Source of the DNA: Holothuria scabra
Taxonomy: Eukaryota > Echinodermata > Holothuroidea > Aspidochirotida > Holothuriidae
Direction of reading: 5' to 3'
Assembly: GCA_037179385.1 (NCBI GenBank)
Contig: CM074188.1
Span: 20,973,318-21,037,317 of the forward strand
Length of the DNA stretch: 64,000 bases
The notes under the pieces were generated by a model. The model was given only the letters and a program-made list of their open reading frames with translations, ran no database searches and was not told where the DNA came from. The translations under genes and the position numbers were made by a program. This document shows, one piece after another, positions 33,982 to 44,840 of this stretch (its first letter is position 1; every line of letters begins with the position of its first letter).

Positions 33982-34255
33982 TTCAAGGTCAAGAACAGTC
34001 GCCCCAAACTTATTCTGAAAGAACAGTCAAATCTCACGATTTGCTTATTATTTCTCTTCAAAGTATCCTTCATAGTATTTTAGGACTTAAATATAGCATT
34101 TTCTAGTAATCAAATCACATGATCAGTAGCTGCTGGGAAAATTTTACATTTTAGGAGAAAAAATATTGTCACATGACTCTCAGGGACCAATCATGAAACA
34201 GGACAGTCTAATTGCTACACTACTTCAATTTGGGGTGACTGCTTTTGCCCTTTAA
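33982..34255. mobile_element. short TTAA element, family A (opposite orientation)
   Basis: CAAGGTCAAGAACAGTCGCC at the left, GGGGTGACTGCTTTTGCCC then TTTAA at the right. The core has AAAATATTGTCACATGACTC, CCAATCATGAAACAGGACAG and TTAGGACTTAAATAT. Confidence 0.78.
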
Positions 34256-35454
34256 TGAAACTCTCGACTATAGTTGACATATTTTGTTTTGCTCATTAGG
34301 TTTTGCCGTTAAACCGCATTTTACACATCAATTAGGCCTACTAGCGTTACCATTGCAGGGTTCCTATCATTACCGTTAGCCCAACTTACTGGTTTTACTC
34401 AGTTATGCGATTCATTCAAGGCTGTTCCAAAAATGATTTACGGTCTTTTGGTCACAATAAATGAGCACACAGTAGCGAAATTAAGGGCACTGAGCCATGC
34501 CCTCACTCCAGTCTCTGTAGCTGTCATTGTTTAGGTCCTTAAAACACACAAGATATTGCGGTGAGAAATGGATCGTATGACAAATAAATTTTACTTCAAA
34601 AGTTAGCTTTACTGGCACATCCTAAAAAGACCCCTCCTCATTAGCGGCTCGCCATAGGGGCACGGGGGGCACTTGCCCCCCAAACATTTCCAAAGCATGG
34701 TCTTCAATTTTCAAAAAATAACGTATTCGATATGACATGAATAAAAAGTAGCTTTTTCTTAATCTGGGCAAAGTATCCCAGCCTTCTCTCTCATACAAAT
34801 GTCATATATTATTTATAAAGTATAAGCTAGTGCGTAATTGTTAAGGATGTAGCTCGTAATTGTATCAAACTTTTAGCCCAGTACCGGCCGCCCAGAAGCG
34901 TTAATAGCTCTACCAGCACCAATAGGAATCAGCACTGTTAGCGCTACCAATGCTTCTGTGTGGCCGGTTCAGGTTTACAGGCTCCTTCGACCACTGGTCA
35001 TATGAGTTAATATGATTCGAAAAGTTATGATTTCAATTTATTCCCAACGGTGTACAGCTCCTTGAGACAAAAAACCCCAGAACACATTTATGTTTGATAT
35101 TTTGAAGAGGAACATATTCTAGGCATGGTTTACTTGGGAAATTTTTACTCATTTCCCATATTTGGTTCTCTAGATATTAAAATTGAAGTTGACATATTTT
35201 CTACAAAGAGCGAACTTGCAACAAGTAGACGTGATGTCATGTATTCACATTGATGGAAATGTTTAGTTGTTTTTCTCTAAAATTTAACACCATATTTATA
35301 CAATTTAACAGTGATATGTTGTAACCATAAGTGCATCCCGAGAAATGGAAGTTTAAAAACTTAAGTTGCTCTAAGGGCAAGATAGCATCCCTAATCAATT
35401 CAAGATCAAACAGCAGGATCAAAAATAAATAAAGAACAAAACAAAATATTGACC
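34256..35454. other. no gene seen
   Basis: A short GC-rich transposon-end-like piece with CACTTGCCCCCCAAAC lies near 34645-34690. The rest is A+T-rich and unrecognised. Confidence 0.45.
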
Positions 35455-35660
35455 ATCAGTATGAATACATGACATAGCACCTGCTTGGTTCAAATTTACC
35501 TTTTGTAGAAAATGAGTCAACTTCAGTTGCTAATATTTCGAGAACCGAACATGAGAAATGAATGAAAACTTCACCAGAGTGCTTAGAATATGTTCGTCTT
35601 TTACATATTACACAAAAACTTGGTTCTGGTCTATCCTTTTTAATGGAGATTTTACTTTGC
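35455..35660 (+). repeat. dispersed repeat R3, copy 1
   Basis: Aligns with 36985-37200: CACCTGCTTG, GTAGAAAATGAGTCAACTTC, TTGCTAATA.TTCGAGAACC, GAAATGAATGAAAACTTCA and a TTGGTCTTGG-like end. About 1.5 kb apart, direct. Confidence 0.6.
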
Positions 35661-35699
35661 GACAAAGAAAATGATAAAATGTCACATCGTCCTGTGAAG

Positions 35700-35990
35700 G
35701 AGCCAGTACACTTTATCTGGTAATTTTCTGATCATTTTGCAATTTGATTTTCTTTTTATTAAAATGAAGATTTAATTGCAAAGGGAAGCTCAAAATAACG
35801 ACTGCTTAAATTCTACTTACAAGCCTGGCAAATGCAATTTCCGGCTGTCTGAGAGTTCGCCATTTTTCAAAATTTTCTGTACTCTCCGCGCCAACCGATG
35901 GTGGCGCTCCGCTTAGATAGTCTTTCTGGCAGTCAGTCACCACTTCTCATCCTCCCCCCTCCCCCCAAAAAATCATTTTTGCACGACATC
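35700..35990 (+). repeat. dispersed repeat R1 with GGTGGCGCTCCGCTTAGATA core
   Basis: Order: CTGATCATTTTGCAATTTG, ACGACTGCTTAAATTCTAC, CCTGGCAAATGCAATTTCCG, CTCCGCGCCAACCGATGGTG, GCGCTCCGCTTAGATAGTC, then a C-rich run. The same order of blocks recurs in part at 9640-9735, 17330-17560, 18160-18300, 18410-18545, 42725-42800, 46800-47165 and 50050-50240, and on the minus strand at 12560-12610, 12840-12890 and 39650-39765. Confidence 0.75.
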
Positions 35991-36984
35991 CCCTGATACT
36001 ATTTGAGATGTTTTGGTCTCAAGTTGAGTTTTCCCCCCAAACGAATTTCCTTTTATCCGCCCTTGCCCTAGCCTGCTGTAAGCAGGCTATTGTGTTTGCG
36101 TTTCAACTACATTCAGATATAAAAAATCTTACTTTCGCTACTATATGTAACACTTCATCTGCTATGAGTCTTCCAACGGCTTCACACAGTGAAGAGCCCA
36201 CGTTTCCAGCTAAGTTACATGGTATACATACGGTATACAATAGCCTGCCAACTTTCTATTGAATCTCATTTACGACCACCAAAAATTACGTCACGACAAA
36301 AATTAAAATACTGAATTATATCTCGCGTAATAGGTAATATATGTTCATCGAACGTACGGCCTGGTACACATTTTCCCCGTACAAAAGCCAATTAGGTTGT
36401 TCGCCGTTCGTTATATCAGTTGTATGTACGAAAATACACTATTCATACTTGTTTCGTGCACCACGTGACCATCTCATGTTTACTAATTCATCCCTCAAAA
36501 TGCGGGATTCCTGTAAATGGAAAGTGGACGAAGGTTTGCAGACTCTGTATATTATACTGTTTAGAGAGGTGTATTATGATTTTGAGAGAGCGCCATCTTT
36601 CGGCTAATACAGAGTCTGCTCCGCAGGCTACCCTTGCCCCTCCTCAGGCCGACGATGGCACAACATTCTTCAGTCCCTCCCCCATTGAAAGAAATCTTGC
36701 GGATACGCCACTGTGAGTATAATAGATTCGAGTCTCACATATAGTTAGAAAGGTTACCGTATCTCTACAAATTCCAGTCACAGACTTACTTCATGCATGC
36801 GGGTGTCTCCTAAGAACTCCGAATTTGACATGCGTACGTAATCTAACGCCTGCGTACAATGACAGAAATCGTTCAATTTTTGTCCAGATTTTGTTTAATT
36901 ACCAGCCGTAACTGCACTTACGTCTTGAGACTTGATTGGTTCGATAAATCAGGATATCAGAGTTTTGTTGTACAGTTGTATGAA

Positions 36985-37200
36985 ATTGGTTATAAACCTT
37001 TTTCTAAAGAAAAACTAAGATGTGAAACCATGTCATTACACCTGCTTGCGTCGAGATCACTCTTTGAAGAAAATGAGTCCACTTCTAATTGCTAATAACT
37101 CGAGAATCAAACATGGGAAATGAATAAAACTTTCATAGAATGTTTTCTATAGGATAAGTTGTACTTGTCAAACACAAATTCGGTCTTGGGATATTCTGTG
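36985..37200 (+). repeat. dispersed repeat R3, copy 2
   Basis: CACCTGCTTGCG, GAAGAAAATGAGTCCACTTC, TTGCTAATAACTCGAGAATC and GAAATGAATAAAACTTTCA match copy 1. Confidence 0.6.
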
Positions 37201-38104
37201 GCTGGATATTTACAGTTATCTTTTGCCTTTAATTGACTGTTCATTCATATTTGGGAATCATACTTAACGTCTATTGGTCAATTTCGGTCAATTGAACCGC
37301 ATATATCCCGCAAATAAACTATCGGTATATATAAGATCTATCCGGTCGGACGTATCACTACGGTATTACTTTCTCCAGGTGGAAGTTTCACCACTGGGTA
37401 ACTTATTCGGCCGGTCGCTTTATTTACCCGGTGAGGTTACTCTACCACATCTGTAACGAAACATGTCCATCATTACCCAAGGTGCATGCGTGTGCGAGTA
37501 AGGAAGGGGGGGGGGGGGCAAATCGAACACGCTAATTCTTTGTTAGGATTGATAATTACCGCTATAGTTAGCAAGTCTGGAAATTTCTTATTAAGCAGTG
37601 CGCATTGACCTTCGTATGTGGGCTAATTGGACGGTAATCCAAGATCTTCAAACTTGAAAAAGTATATTTCAAGAACGGGAAAAATATCAGAATAACAAAC
37701 AGGGAAAACTCTAACCACACAAGACAATATCTACATAGCTTTATGCACGTGGGTTTGCCATGAGTATAGACTGCTCAAGAGATTGAGGAGTTCAAACTTA
37801 GAAGTAATATTTACATAATAGATCATGCATAACAATAGCGACCTACCAACGTAGCCACTTCGTAGTTCATTAATTTCCAAAACGTCCTGAAAAAACTTTA
37901 ATCTATTTCTGAATATGCGAGAAACCGACCAAATTGCAGTGATGAGATTTGGGTGAGCCGATCTTTCATTTTCGGTTTAAATCAAATCAAATCAAATAAA
38001 TAATCTGTCTTTCGCAATTTTTTTAAAGTACATCAGTTAAATTAGATAACCCATTTCGCTGTGCCTTATCCAGTTTTATGCCCATGCCCTAAAGTGTGTA
38101 TTTG

Positions 38105-38322
38105 TTACTTTTTCTAAAGTCTTCCCGATCCTCTGGGAAAGGGTCGTTCTGTGAAACCAAACAATTCACTGCTTCTCAAAGAAGCTATTACGTCCACTAC
38201 ATGACCAACCTCACGGCCCGGCCTTCAGACCATTTATATCATTGGTCTGTCATGTATGGCTCCTTTCTACAGTGGACGGAAAACAGATATTACACATGAT
38301 CTTAGCCAAAAGGCCAAGAAGC
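38105..38322 (-). repeat. U2 snRNA-headed SINE-like repeat, copy 2
   Basis: On the minus strand it begins GCTTCTTGGCCTTTTGGCTA at 38322 and keeps AAGATCATGTGTAATATCTG, closer to real U2 than copy 1. The body shares CCATACAT, GACCAATGAT, GTGAGGTTGGTCA and GGACGTAAT with copy 1, in the same order and spacing. It continues to a tail GTTTGGTTTCACAGAACGAC that also occurs alone elsewhere in the window. Confidence 0.7.
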
Positions 38323-38739
38323 AAATTTTTTACTTCTTTACTTCTTCTATCATTTACCAGTTTGGTCCATGCTGCTACCTGTCATGGTTACAGAGTGGCG
38401 TACTTTACAAATAGCTATCACCGGCTTCTTTATTTTATGTTTTTATGTGCCGTAAGTATCTACCGAATACTTAAGGTAAAGAAACACATACAGTGACTAC
38501 TATTTTCATGTAGGCTGTCAAAGAAAGCCCTTTAATCATGACATTTCTATTACTCTTCAAAAAACAGGAATTATTTTTGTCAACTTCATTAATGAGACCC
38601 TTTCCCTGGGTGATACTATAAAATGGTTGAATTCTAAGCTCTGAATGAATTTAAGAGTGACGTTTACAACTTTTTGTATTTGGTATGTAATTTGGAGAAT
38701 GATGTAACAGTCATTTCACCAAGGGGTTTAGTCTGGAGT

Positions 38740-38900
38740 CAGTGGAGCTGCGGATTTCGGTCAGATGTGACGAGAATGGCCGGTAGGGGCGCTCTAAAGC
38801 ATTTTGGGTCTCAACACGATCTAAGTCATAGGTTTCCAAACTTTTCCTCTAGATTTCCTCACCTGGTACAAAATTACTCTCCCATTCCAGGAATATGTAC
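38740..38900 (+). repeat. dispersed repeat R4, copy 1
   Basis: GGAGCTGCGGATTTCGGTCA, GGTAGGGGCGCTCTAAAGC, TCTCAACACGATCTAAG, TCCAAACTTTTCCTCTAGAT match 39417-39600. Direct copies 0.67 kb apart. Confidence 0.65.
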
Positions 38901-39138
38901 AAAATACATAATTTATTTAAATTTTCGTTTCTTTCCTCTCACAAAGTCGTATAAAGGTGGTTGTTTTAGTTCGTGTTTTTGTCAAGTCTAGATTCAAAAA
39001 TTAGTGTAGAACTTGTAGAGCTAAAAGCAAGAATGTTAAGGAGAAAAAACATTTGTGGAAAATGTACATCATTGTCATCTGGAAATCAAGATAAGTACAC
39101 CATTGAGAAGCATCAATTTATCATTTCACATGAAATTT

Positions 39139-39398
39139 TACAGACGAATCCGACCAGCAAGTAATGGTCTGATTTCATTCGGCCATAACTGGGATCTATC
39201 TCCTTTTAATCTTTCAATTTCGTTGCTAATCTGTATTATGGATGGTTGTTTACTAAATTGAATCGTTTCCTTCAATTTTACTGAATATGAGGGTTCGAAA
39301 TTCATGCATACAATAAATGAAGATGATTTAGGGTTGATTGACCCCACTAACAGCTGCCTGCAGTCACTAAACACAAGTGCTGATCGGCTTTGTCTATA
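39139..39398. mobile_element. short inverted-repeat element, family C
   Basis: Left end TACAGACGAATCCGACCAGC and right end GCTGATCGGCTTTGTCTATA are inverted repeats of about 20 bp. Same orientation and length (about 260 bp) as the 5.6 kb copy. A TA at the ends may be the target duplication. Confidence 0.78.
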
Positions 39399-39416
39399 AA
39401 TGGCCAGTACTTCAGT

Positions 39417-39610
39417 ACAGTGGCGGAGCTAGGGATTTCGGTCAGAGGGTTGAAAATGGTCTGCAGGGGCGCTTCGAAGGAGTAAATACCTTGAATCTCA
39501 GCACGATCGAAGCCGCGGCTTTTCAGACTTTCCCTTTGATTTTCCGCACCTGATTGAAGACTTCTCTGCCATTTCTCCTCAGCAAGTTTTTCTATTAAAA
39601 ATTAAATTTT
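39417..39610 (+). repeat. dispersed repeat R4, copy 2
   Basis: Begins CAGTGGCGGAGCTAGGGATT, a familiar transposon end, then GGTCAGAGGG, TGCAGGGGCGCTTCGAAGG, TCTCAGCACGATCGAAG, TTTCCCTTTGATTTTCCGC. Confidence 0.65.
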
Positions 39611-39769
39611 CTATCCATAGGCCTCCGCAGAAGAAAATTCGGCGGGGGGGGGGGCAAAATTCTTTCAGGGGAAAGCTCCGCGTCACCATGGTTTGGCGCG
39701 GAGCGCAAGAAATTTTTGGCCAAAATGCCGTTCATATCGGTGAAAATGGCATTTCTAAAGCCTATTTAC

Positions 39770-41420
39770 CTCATATAAATAGGGAAAACACTTACTGAAC
39801 TGTTAAGAAATGTTTATGTTAATTTTTCTTCGTCTTTTTCTTCATGTTTTCTCCGTTTTTCAGGCTTTTTTATTTCCAGGGGAGGGCAAGCTCCCCCCTT
39901 GGCCCTACCTGCCGACGCCCATGATTCCTATCCCTCTCTTTCGCATTCTAGTATGAAGGGGTCATTATATTTTGTGTTATTGTTATAGGCCTCGATTTAA
40001 GATTTAATGTAATAATGGGATACTCTGTGAAGATAAAGATCAAACCTGCTAGAGCTAAATAGCAAGCAATCTTACAGGGGGAATATGGAAATTAATCACC
40101 GTTCGGTTTACATTTTTGGCATCTGGAAATCAAGATAAGTACACGAAGGAACATTAGTTGACGTTATTTACATCATGTGACCACTCTGAAATAGCCATTA
40201 ATAAAGTACATTGAAAGAAATAGCCAAGACAAAAGGTCTGCTGGGTTCTCTACATACCGAATTCATGATAAATAAAAGTAGCCTAAACCTAGGTTATTAA
40301 ATGCAATTGTCTGGCTTTTGAGACCACGAAAGTACAGAAATAAGCATTTTCATGGGATTATCGTGCACTGTCAGAAATAGCCATTTATCATGAGAATGGT
40401 CACTTGAAGAAAAGCAAAATGGAAATTGCTCTGCATTAAAACCTTAAATCATTACCACTAGGATAGCAGTTTTATTTTATTTTTACCTCAGTGAATGTTC
40501 GCTTCAAATGGTTTTGAAAAATGTTGTGGAAGCATTTTCGGTATCTTTCTAAACGTTTTTTATTGTCTATGTTGACAATTTTACCCGACGATAAGAGGGC
40601 TATTTGCACTTACAATTATAGTCGCGCCCTTTGCAATATCTTTAATGGGCCGAAAGGGTGAATTTAATGTGATTCGGCGTATTTTGTAAGCTTATAATCA
40701 CGCTTGGTGTGGAAGCAATTAACTCAGCACAGCGACAACATTCATTAGTGCGTATAAAGCATGAACATACGTTTCGGCGAATCCTATCCCTATATTACAA
40801 AAGACCCTTTTCATCAGAATAGTGCAGATAGTGCAGATAGTAACAGTAACTGGTGGCTGTTTAAGCATTTTGTTATCTGGGCCTTAAAACAACGCTATTC
40901 ATTTATGTCTTTTGCCAATAATGGTGTAAGAGTAAAGTATGTAAAAACCTGTAAAGGGAACCGACAGACGATTTTGGTCCCTCAGGGGGGCAATTGCCCC
41001 CTGACCATTTGGCAGCTCCGCTACTGCTTCAGTACATTGTAAGAAACGATCATGCCCTGAATGAAAGGTCTACTTGGCCCTCTTCTAGTCTAGATACCTT
41101 CTTCATTAGATATCAGAGCTTTCAGTTTCAGTTTATTACTCTTTGCACATCCAAAGACAGTGTTACCGCCAGATCGGGGAAAGAGAGGGGTCCCCCTTTC
41201 AAAAAGAAAGTTAATACCCCTTTAATTTCCACAGAGATTAGAAAATTGATACTATCTTAGTTTCTAACTTAAAAAGAGGACACTTTTGCAGCAATGTTTA
41301 AACTTAAATAAATAAATGCCCTTTAAAACCCTCCCAATGATATCTTACGGGGTCCTTAAAGCCAGCTTTGTCCCCTGAACCCACTTGTGACTTAAGCCTC
41401 AGGACAGCATTAATTTGGAC
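39770..41420. other. no gene seen
   Basis: GGGCAATTGCCCCCTGACC with GCTCCGCTACTGC near 40985-41030 is a transposon end. The rest is A+T-rich with no exon found. Confidence 0.45.
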
Positions 41421-41681
41421 TTAAAAGGCAGGAGCAGTCATCCCAAATTGAAGAAGTGTAGTAGGCTATCCAGTTTCATGATTGACTGTTGGGAGTCATG
41501 TGACAATGTTTTTTCTCTTCAAATGTGAAATTTACCAGAAATAACTGCTTGGTTTACCTTGAATATGCAATAGTAAAGTCATAAAATGTAATGAAAGATA
41601 CTTTGAAGAGAATTAAGATGAAAATTGTGTTATTTAGCTTTTTCTTCAAAATAAGTTTGGGGGACTGATCTTTACCTTTAA
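41421..41681. mobile_element. short TTAA element, family A
   Basis: Starts TTAAAAGGCAGGAGCAGTC and ends GGGACTGATCTTTACCTTTAA. The core has TTTCATGATTGACTG, GAGTCATGTGACAATG and TGTGTTATTTAGCTTTTTCT. Same orientation as the 1.2 kb copy. Confidence 0.78.
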
Positions 41682-41919
41682 GGTTTAGCAGTAATGAACC
41701 TCCCTTTTTGTGTTTCTGGTAGCTTTCCTGAAAGGGATTTTCGAGTCACACAATGAAAATTCAATCACACAAATTAATACGAAACAAAAAGATATAAAAA
41801 AAAAAAAAAAAAAAAAAACAGAACAATAAATAATACGCAAAATGCATATGATTCACAAAGCACGGATACCTGCATTGGGTTACCCATGTAGCATAAAGTA
41901 CAATTGAAAAAATAAAAAA

Positions 41920-42035
41920 TTAGTCTTGTCATGAACTCCAGCCCCAGAAAAATACAGTCACATGACCCTCTACAGCCAATCATAAAACATAACAGGCTAC
42001 TCCAAATTGGGCCTTTGACTGCCTTTTTCCCACCG
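41920..42035. mobile_element. fragment of short TTAA element, family A
   Basis: AAAATACAGTCACATGACCC, CCAATCATAAAACATAACAG and TCCAAATTGGGCC then GACTGCC are the right half of the family in the orientation of the 34 kb copy. It lies about 100 bp left of the SLC22 exon relic. An A run (about 24) lies at 41797-41818. Confidence 0.6.
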
Positions 42036-42131
42036 AGGAGGGAAGAATAAAACCGAATTGAGAAGAGAGTTCTCATGCATTTTGATTTTGGCCATAACAG
42101 AAAAGTGGTTAAACTGTTACTACTTCTGCAG

Positions 42132-42275
42132 CATTTTCTGGAATTGATCAGATTGCCACTGTCGCAAAGGAAGTACGATGCAGCAGATAAGTTGATTACC
42201 AAAACTTTCAGGATCAGCAGAAGAAGTGACAAACTGCCACCTGATTTCCTTGAAAGGTTAAAAATAGAGGAACAA
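42132..42275 (+). pseudogene. orphan degenerate copy of SLC22 exon 5
   Basis: Preceded by TTCTGCAG and followed by GTGAAA, so both splice sites are where the intact exon has them. The peptide LSQRKYDAADKLITKT...KLPPDFLERLKIEE aligns with exon 5 of the intact gene, with roughly half the residues identical. One base is missing near the 5' end, so the conserved LPES segment is out of frame (LELIRLPL is read instead) and the conserved Trp is lost. Reading in the expected phase from the acceptor gives an early stop. I found no neighbouring SLC22 exons on the plus strand. It is most likely a relic of a paralogue, on the opposite strand to the intact gene. Confidence 0.75.
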
Positions 42276-42325
42276 GTGAAAACTTCAGACAACGTCTTTC
42301 TTAGTGAGAAAGACGAATAAAGAAC

Positions 42326-42368
42326 CTATTAAGATAAATAGGAACTGAGTTCCTATTTATCTTAATAG
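42326..42368. repeat. 43-nt perfect palindrome
   Basis: CTATTAAGATAAATAGGAAC plus T, one central G, then the exact 21-base complement. It lies just right of the SLC22 exon relic and left of the fold-back element at 42374. Confidence 0.9.
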
Positions 42369-42373
42369 CCGCT

Positions 42374-42690
42374 CTAAAATGAAAAGAGTGAACTTTGTCA
42401 CTTTTTGATAAAGTGAAAAGAGTGAATTCACTTCATTAGAGTGTTAATTCATTCAAAGAAGAGTGACATTTCCTCGAAAAGAGCGAAGTTTCACTCTTGA
42501 TGGAGTGCCTACAGCGATCACTCTTTAAAATCATTTATCTTTGCAAGAACTCGAGGAAGAGTGGAGTTTCCCTTTTCCAGAAATAGATTTAATCCCTCTT
42601 TCAATGAATTAACACTCTAATGGAGTGAATTCACACTTTTCACCCTATCAGAGAGTGACCAAGTTCACTCTTTTGATTTTAGAGTGGGTT
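42374..42690. mobile_element. fold-back element with about 110-bp arms
   Basis: Left arm ACTCTAAAATGAAAAGAGTG, GTGAATTCACTTCATTAGAG, TGTTAATTCATTCAAAGA. The right arm is the imperfect complement (reverse: ACTCTAAAATCAAAAGAGTG ...). Built from short GAGTGAA/TTCACTC words. No coding capacity. Confidence 0.82.
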
Positions 42691-43225
42691 TGGCATTAGA
42701 AGGAAGTGCCGTTTCCTGTCATCCAAGAGTTTTGTAATACCAAAAGTTTTCTTGTACGCTCCGTGCCAACTGATGGTGGCGCTCCGCTTAGATAGTCACA
42801 CGCATAAATTTCCCCAAAAGTTGGAAAGTCTGCGTTTAGCAAAACTTAGTGCCCCCTGGAAATGGTTTTCCCCCCTGCCCTGCAAGTCTGGTTACGGGCA
42901 TGCCAGAAAGTCCAAGACCATCCTCAGCTGAATTAGGTAAGAGATAAACATTTCAAGTGGTTCCAAAATAAGGTTTGGATTTTTAAAATAGAGGAGTACC
43001 TAATGCATGTGTTCAATCAATCGTTGGATTGACTTGTCCATCAGTTTGTCTCTAAAACATCACTACAAGCAATTGTTGATCAAAATAACTTTTTGAAAGA
43101 ACACACAAAAGACTGGTAACCAGCATTAGAAAAAAGTTGTTCAACTTTTGGCGGTGCAATGCCTGACATTAGAAGAAACTAAATTTAATAATGAGCTCGC
43201 ACAACTTTATAAATACCTCACATCT

Positions 43226-43450
43226 GCGCGTTTGGTCTAACGGTAGTGCATCCGCCCATCACGCGGAAGTTCCGGGTTCGATTCCCAGGTCGAGTCATAC
43301 CAAAGATTCTAAAAAATGGAACCTATTGAATTTGTGTATGATGCTCCGCATAAGCAACGGAGTAGGAAAAACAAGCCATTGAGCCACAACTGGAAAGAAG
43401 GCCTTGGTCTACTCGACTTGAACCAATAGGATGGAAACTAACTCACATTT
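43226..43450 (+). repeat. tRNA-derived SINE, family 1, near full length
   Basis: The head (43226-43297) has an A-box-like TGGTCTAACGGTAGTGC and a B box GGGTTCGATTCC with a clear anticodon-type arm (CCGC...GCGG). The acceptor ends do not pair well and a non-tRNA body follows (GCTCCGCATAAGCAACGGAG, GAGCCACAACTGG, GGATGGAAACTAACT). The body recurs at 8636, 11505, 14262, 15285(-) and 29366(-), so this is a SINE and not a working tRNA gene. Confidence 0.75.
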
Positions 43451-43867
43451 TGCGATTTGTGGAGCCGGTCTTCTTTCAAAAGAGTTTTGCATCTGGACTT
43501 CATCAGTTCATCTGGAGCACGGACCCTCTGCAGGAGGAGCTCTTAAGGTGACTGTGGAAGAGGGATAGCAGTTTTCTCCATCTCCTACGTCAGAACCGGA
43601 TCGAGTCATTCGTAATCACCATTTTGCGGAGGGCATCACAACTTACCGTCGTTCGCTTTTTGATAATCTAGAGTACACAATTAGACGTTTTCCCGTTTAA
43701 TACAATAATCAATGATATACAGCCATTTCATCTTTCGTATAAACTATTGCTTCCACATAACGCTCGAAGCTTTTTAGATAACAACTTCCAAAATCATTAA
43801 TGTGATTTTTACAATACTACGAACATCATGTTGTACAGGCTTTGCCTTGGTCTCTTCTTCAGCTTAT

Positions 43868-44173
43868 TTAAAGGGCCAAACCTCTCACCCCAAACTACAA
43901 TTTTGATACGGGGGTACCGAAATTCTCAATTGGCTCAGCTCTTCGATTGGCAGTTAATTCAAACAATGCAGAGTACCAAAGCTTATATTACACAACATGA
44001 ATGGTACTGAGAGTGTTTTGATTATATTAATTGAGTTTTTCTATACTCACCTTGAAGCAATAAACTGAGATTGTATCTTGATGAGGATGAATTTCAGACA
44101 CATTGTGGGAGGGGCTTCAGTAAGAATGTTAAGAGAATTGGTACTGTTTGGGGTGAGAGAACTGAGCCTTTAA
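43868..44173. mobile_element. short TTAA element, family B, best-preserved copy
   Basis: Starts TTAAAGGGCCAAACCTCTCA then CCCCAAACTACAATTTTG. Ends TTTGGGGTGAGAGAACTGAG then CCTTTAA. Both ends are TTAA. The core matches the copies at 9.3, 47.6 and 58.9 kb. Confidence 0.82.
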
Positions 44174-44344
44174 CTTCTAGTTCCTCAAGTTCTCTCTAGT
44201 GGTCTCTTTCTCTTTGTCTTTCATTTCTAGCAGTTTTGTCTCTGTCCAAACTAAAAGTACTACTTCTTTACCGGTCAGACCCCGCTCTTTGCCCATAGCT
44301 ACAACACTACAATTAAGTCACCCACTGTGGTCGAATTAGGTGGG

Positions 44345-44720
44345 GTTCAGGGGAGATGATTCTGGGGGAAGGGGTAATTGCCCCACCAATGAAAATATTG
44401 GGGGAAACATATCGTTTTGACACCCGATAGATCAGTTACAAAAAAATGACAAGCAGAATAAACGAAATATAACATTGCGGTATACAGATGACTTTAAGGC
44501 TTCGATTAAAGGTCAATTTGAGCCTATTAAGTTGTAATAATAATAAAAATACTGTATTTATAGTGCACTATCTATCTATGTTTTGGGTAAACGTCCGTCA
44601 ATGTGGGTATGTAAGCCTTTTTCATTGCTTATAGATGCATCCGATCTGGAGCAAGATCTAGGGTAACGGCTATTGGTGTTTGGAAAAATTTTAGCCACAA
44701 TCCACAAACCAGATCAATGA
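44345..44720 (+). repeat. dispersed repeat R2, copy 2
   Basis: Direct-orientation counterpart of 19440-19830, with GCCCCACCAATGAAAATATT, AACATATCG, AACATTGCGGTATAC, CTATCTATGTTTTGGG and CAATCCACAAACCAGATC. Confidence 0.65.
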
Positions 44721-44840
44721 TGGAGTTTGAAGTGGATCAATTCTTAAAAAAAATATAACTTACAATAGCCGTCACTGTTGGGTTGCTAAGGCTATAAAAT
44801 TACACAAAAATTACAAGACGGTACCTTACATTCCTTAGAA

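Noticed and set aside
41774..42292. 172-codon minus-strand open frame
   Set aside because: It is antisense to the SLC22 exon relic and a family A fragment and ends in a poly-Phe stretch made by an A run.
43226..43297. tRNA gene
   Set aside because: A and B boxes are present but the acceptor stem does not pair, the base before the anticodon is not T, and the following body recurs elsewhere. Treated as a SINE head.
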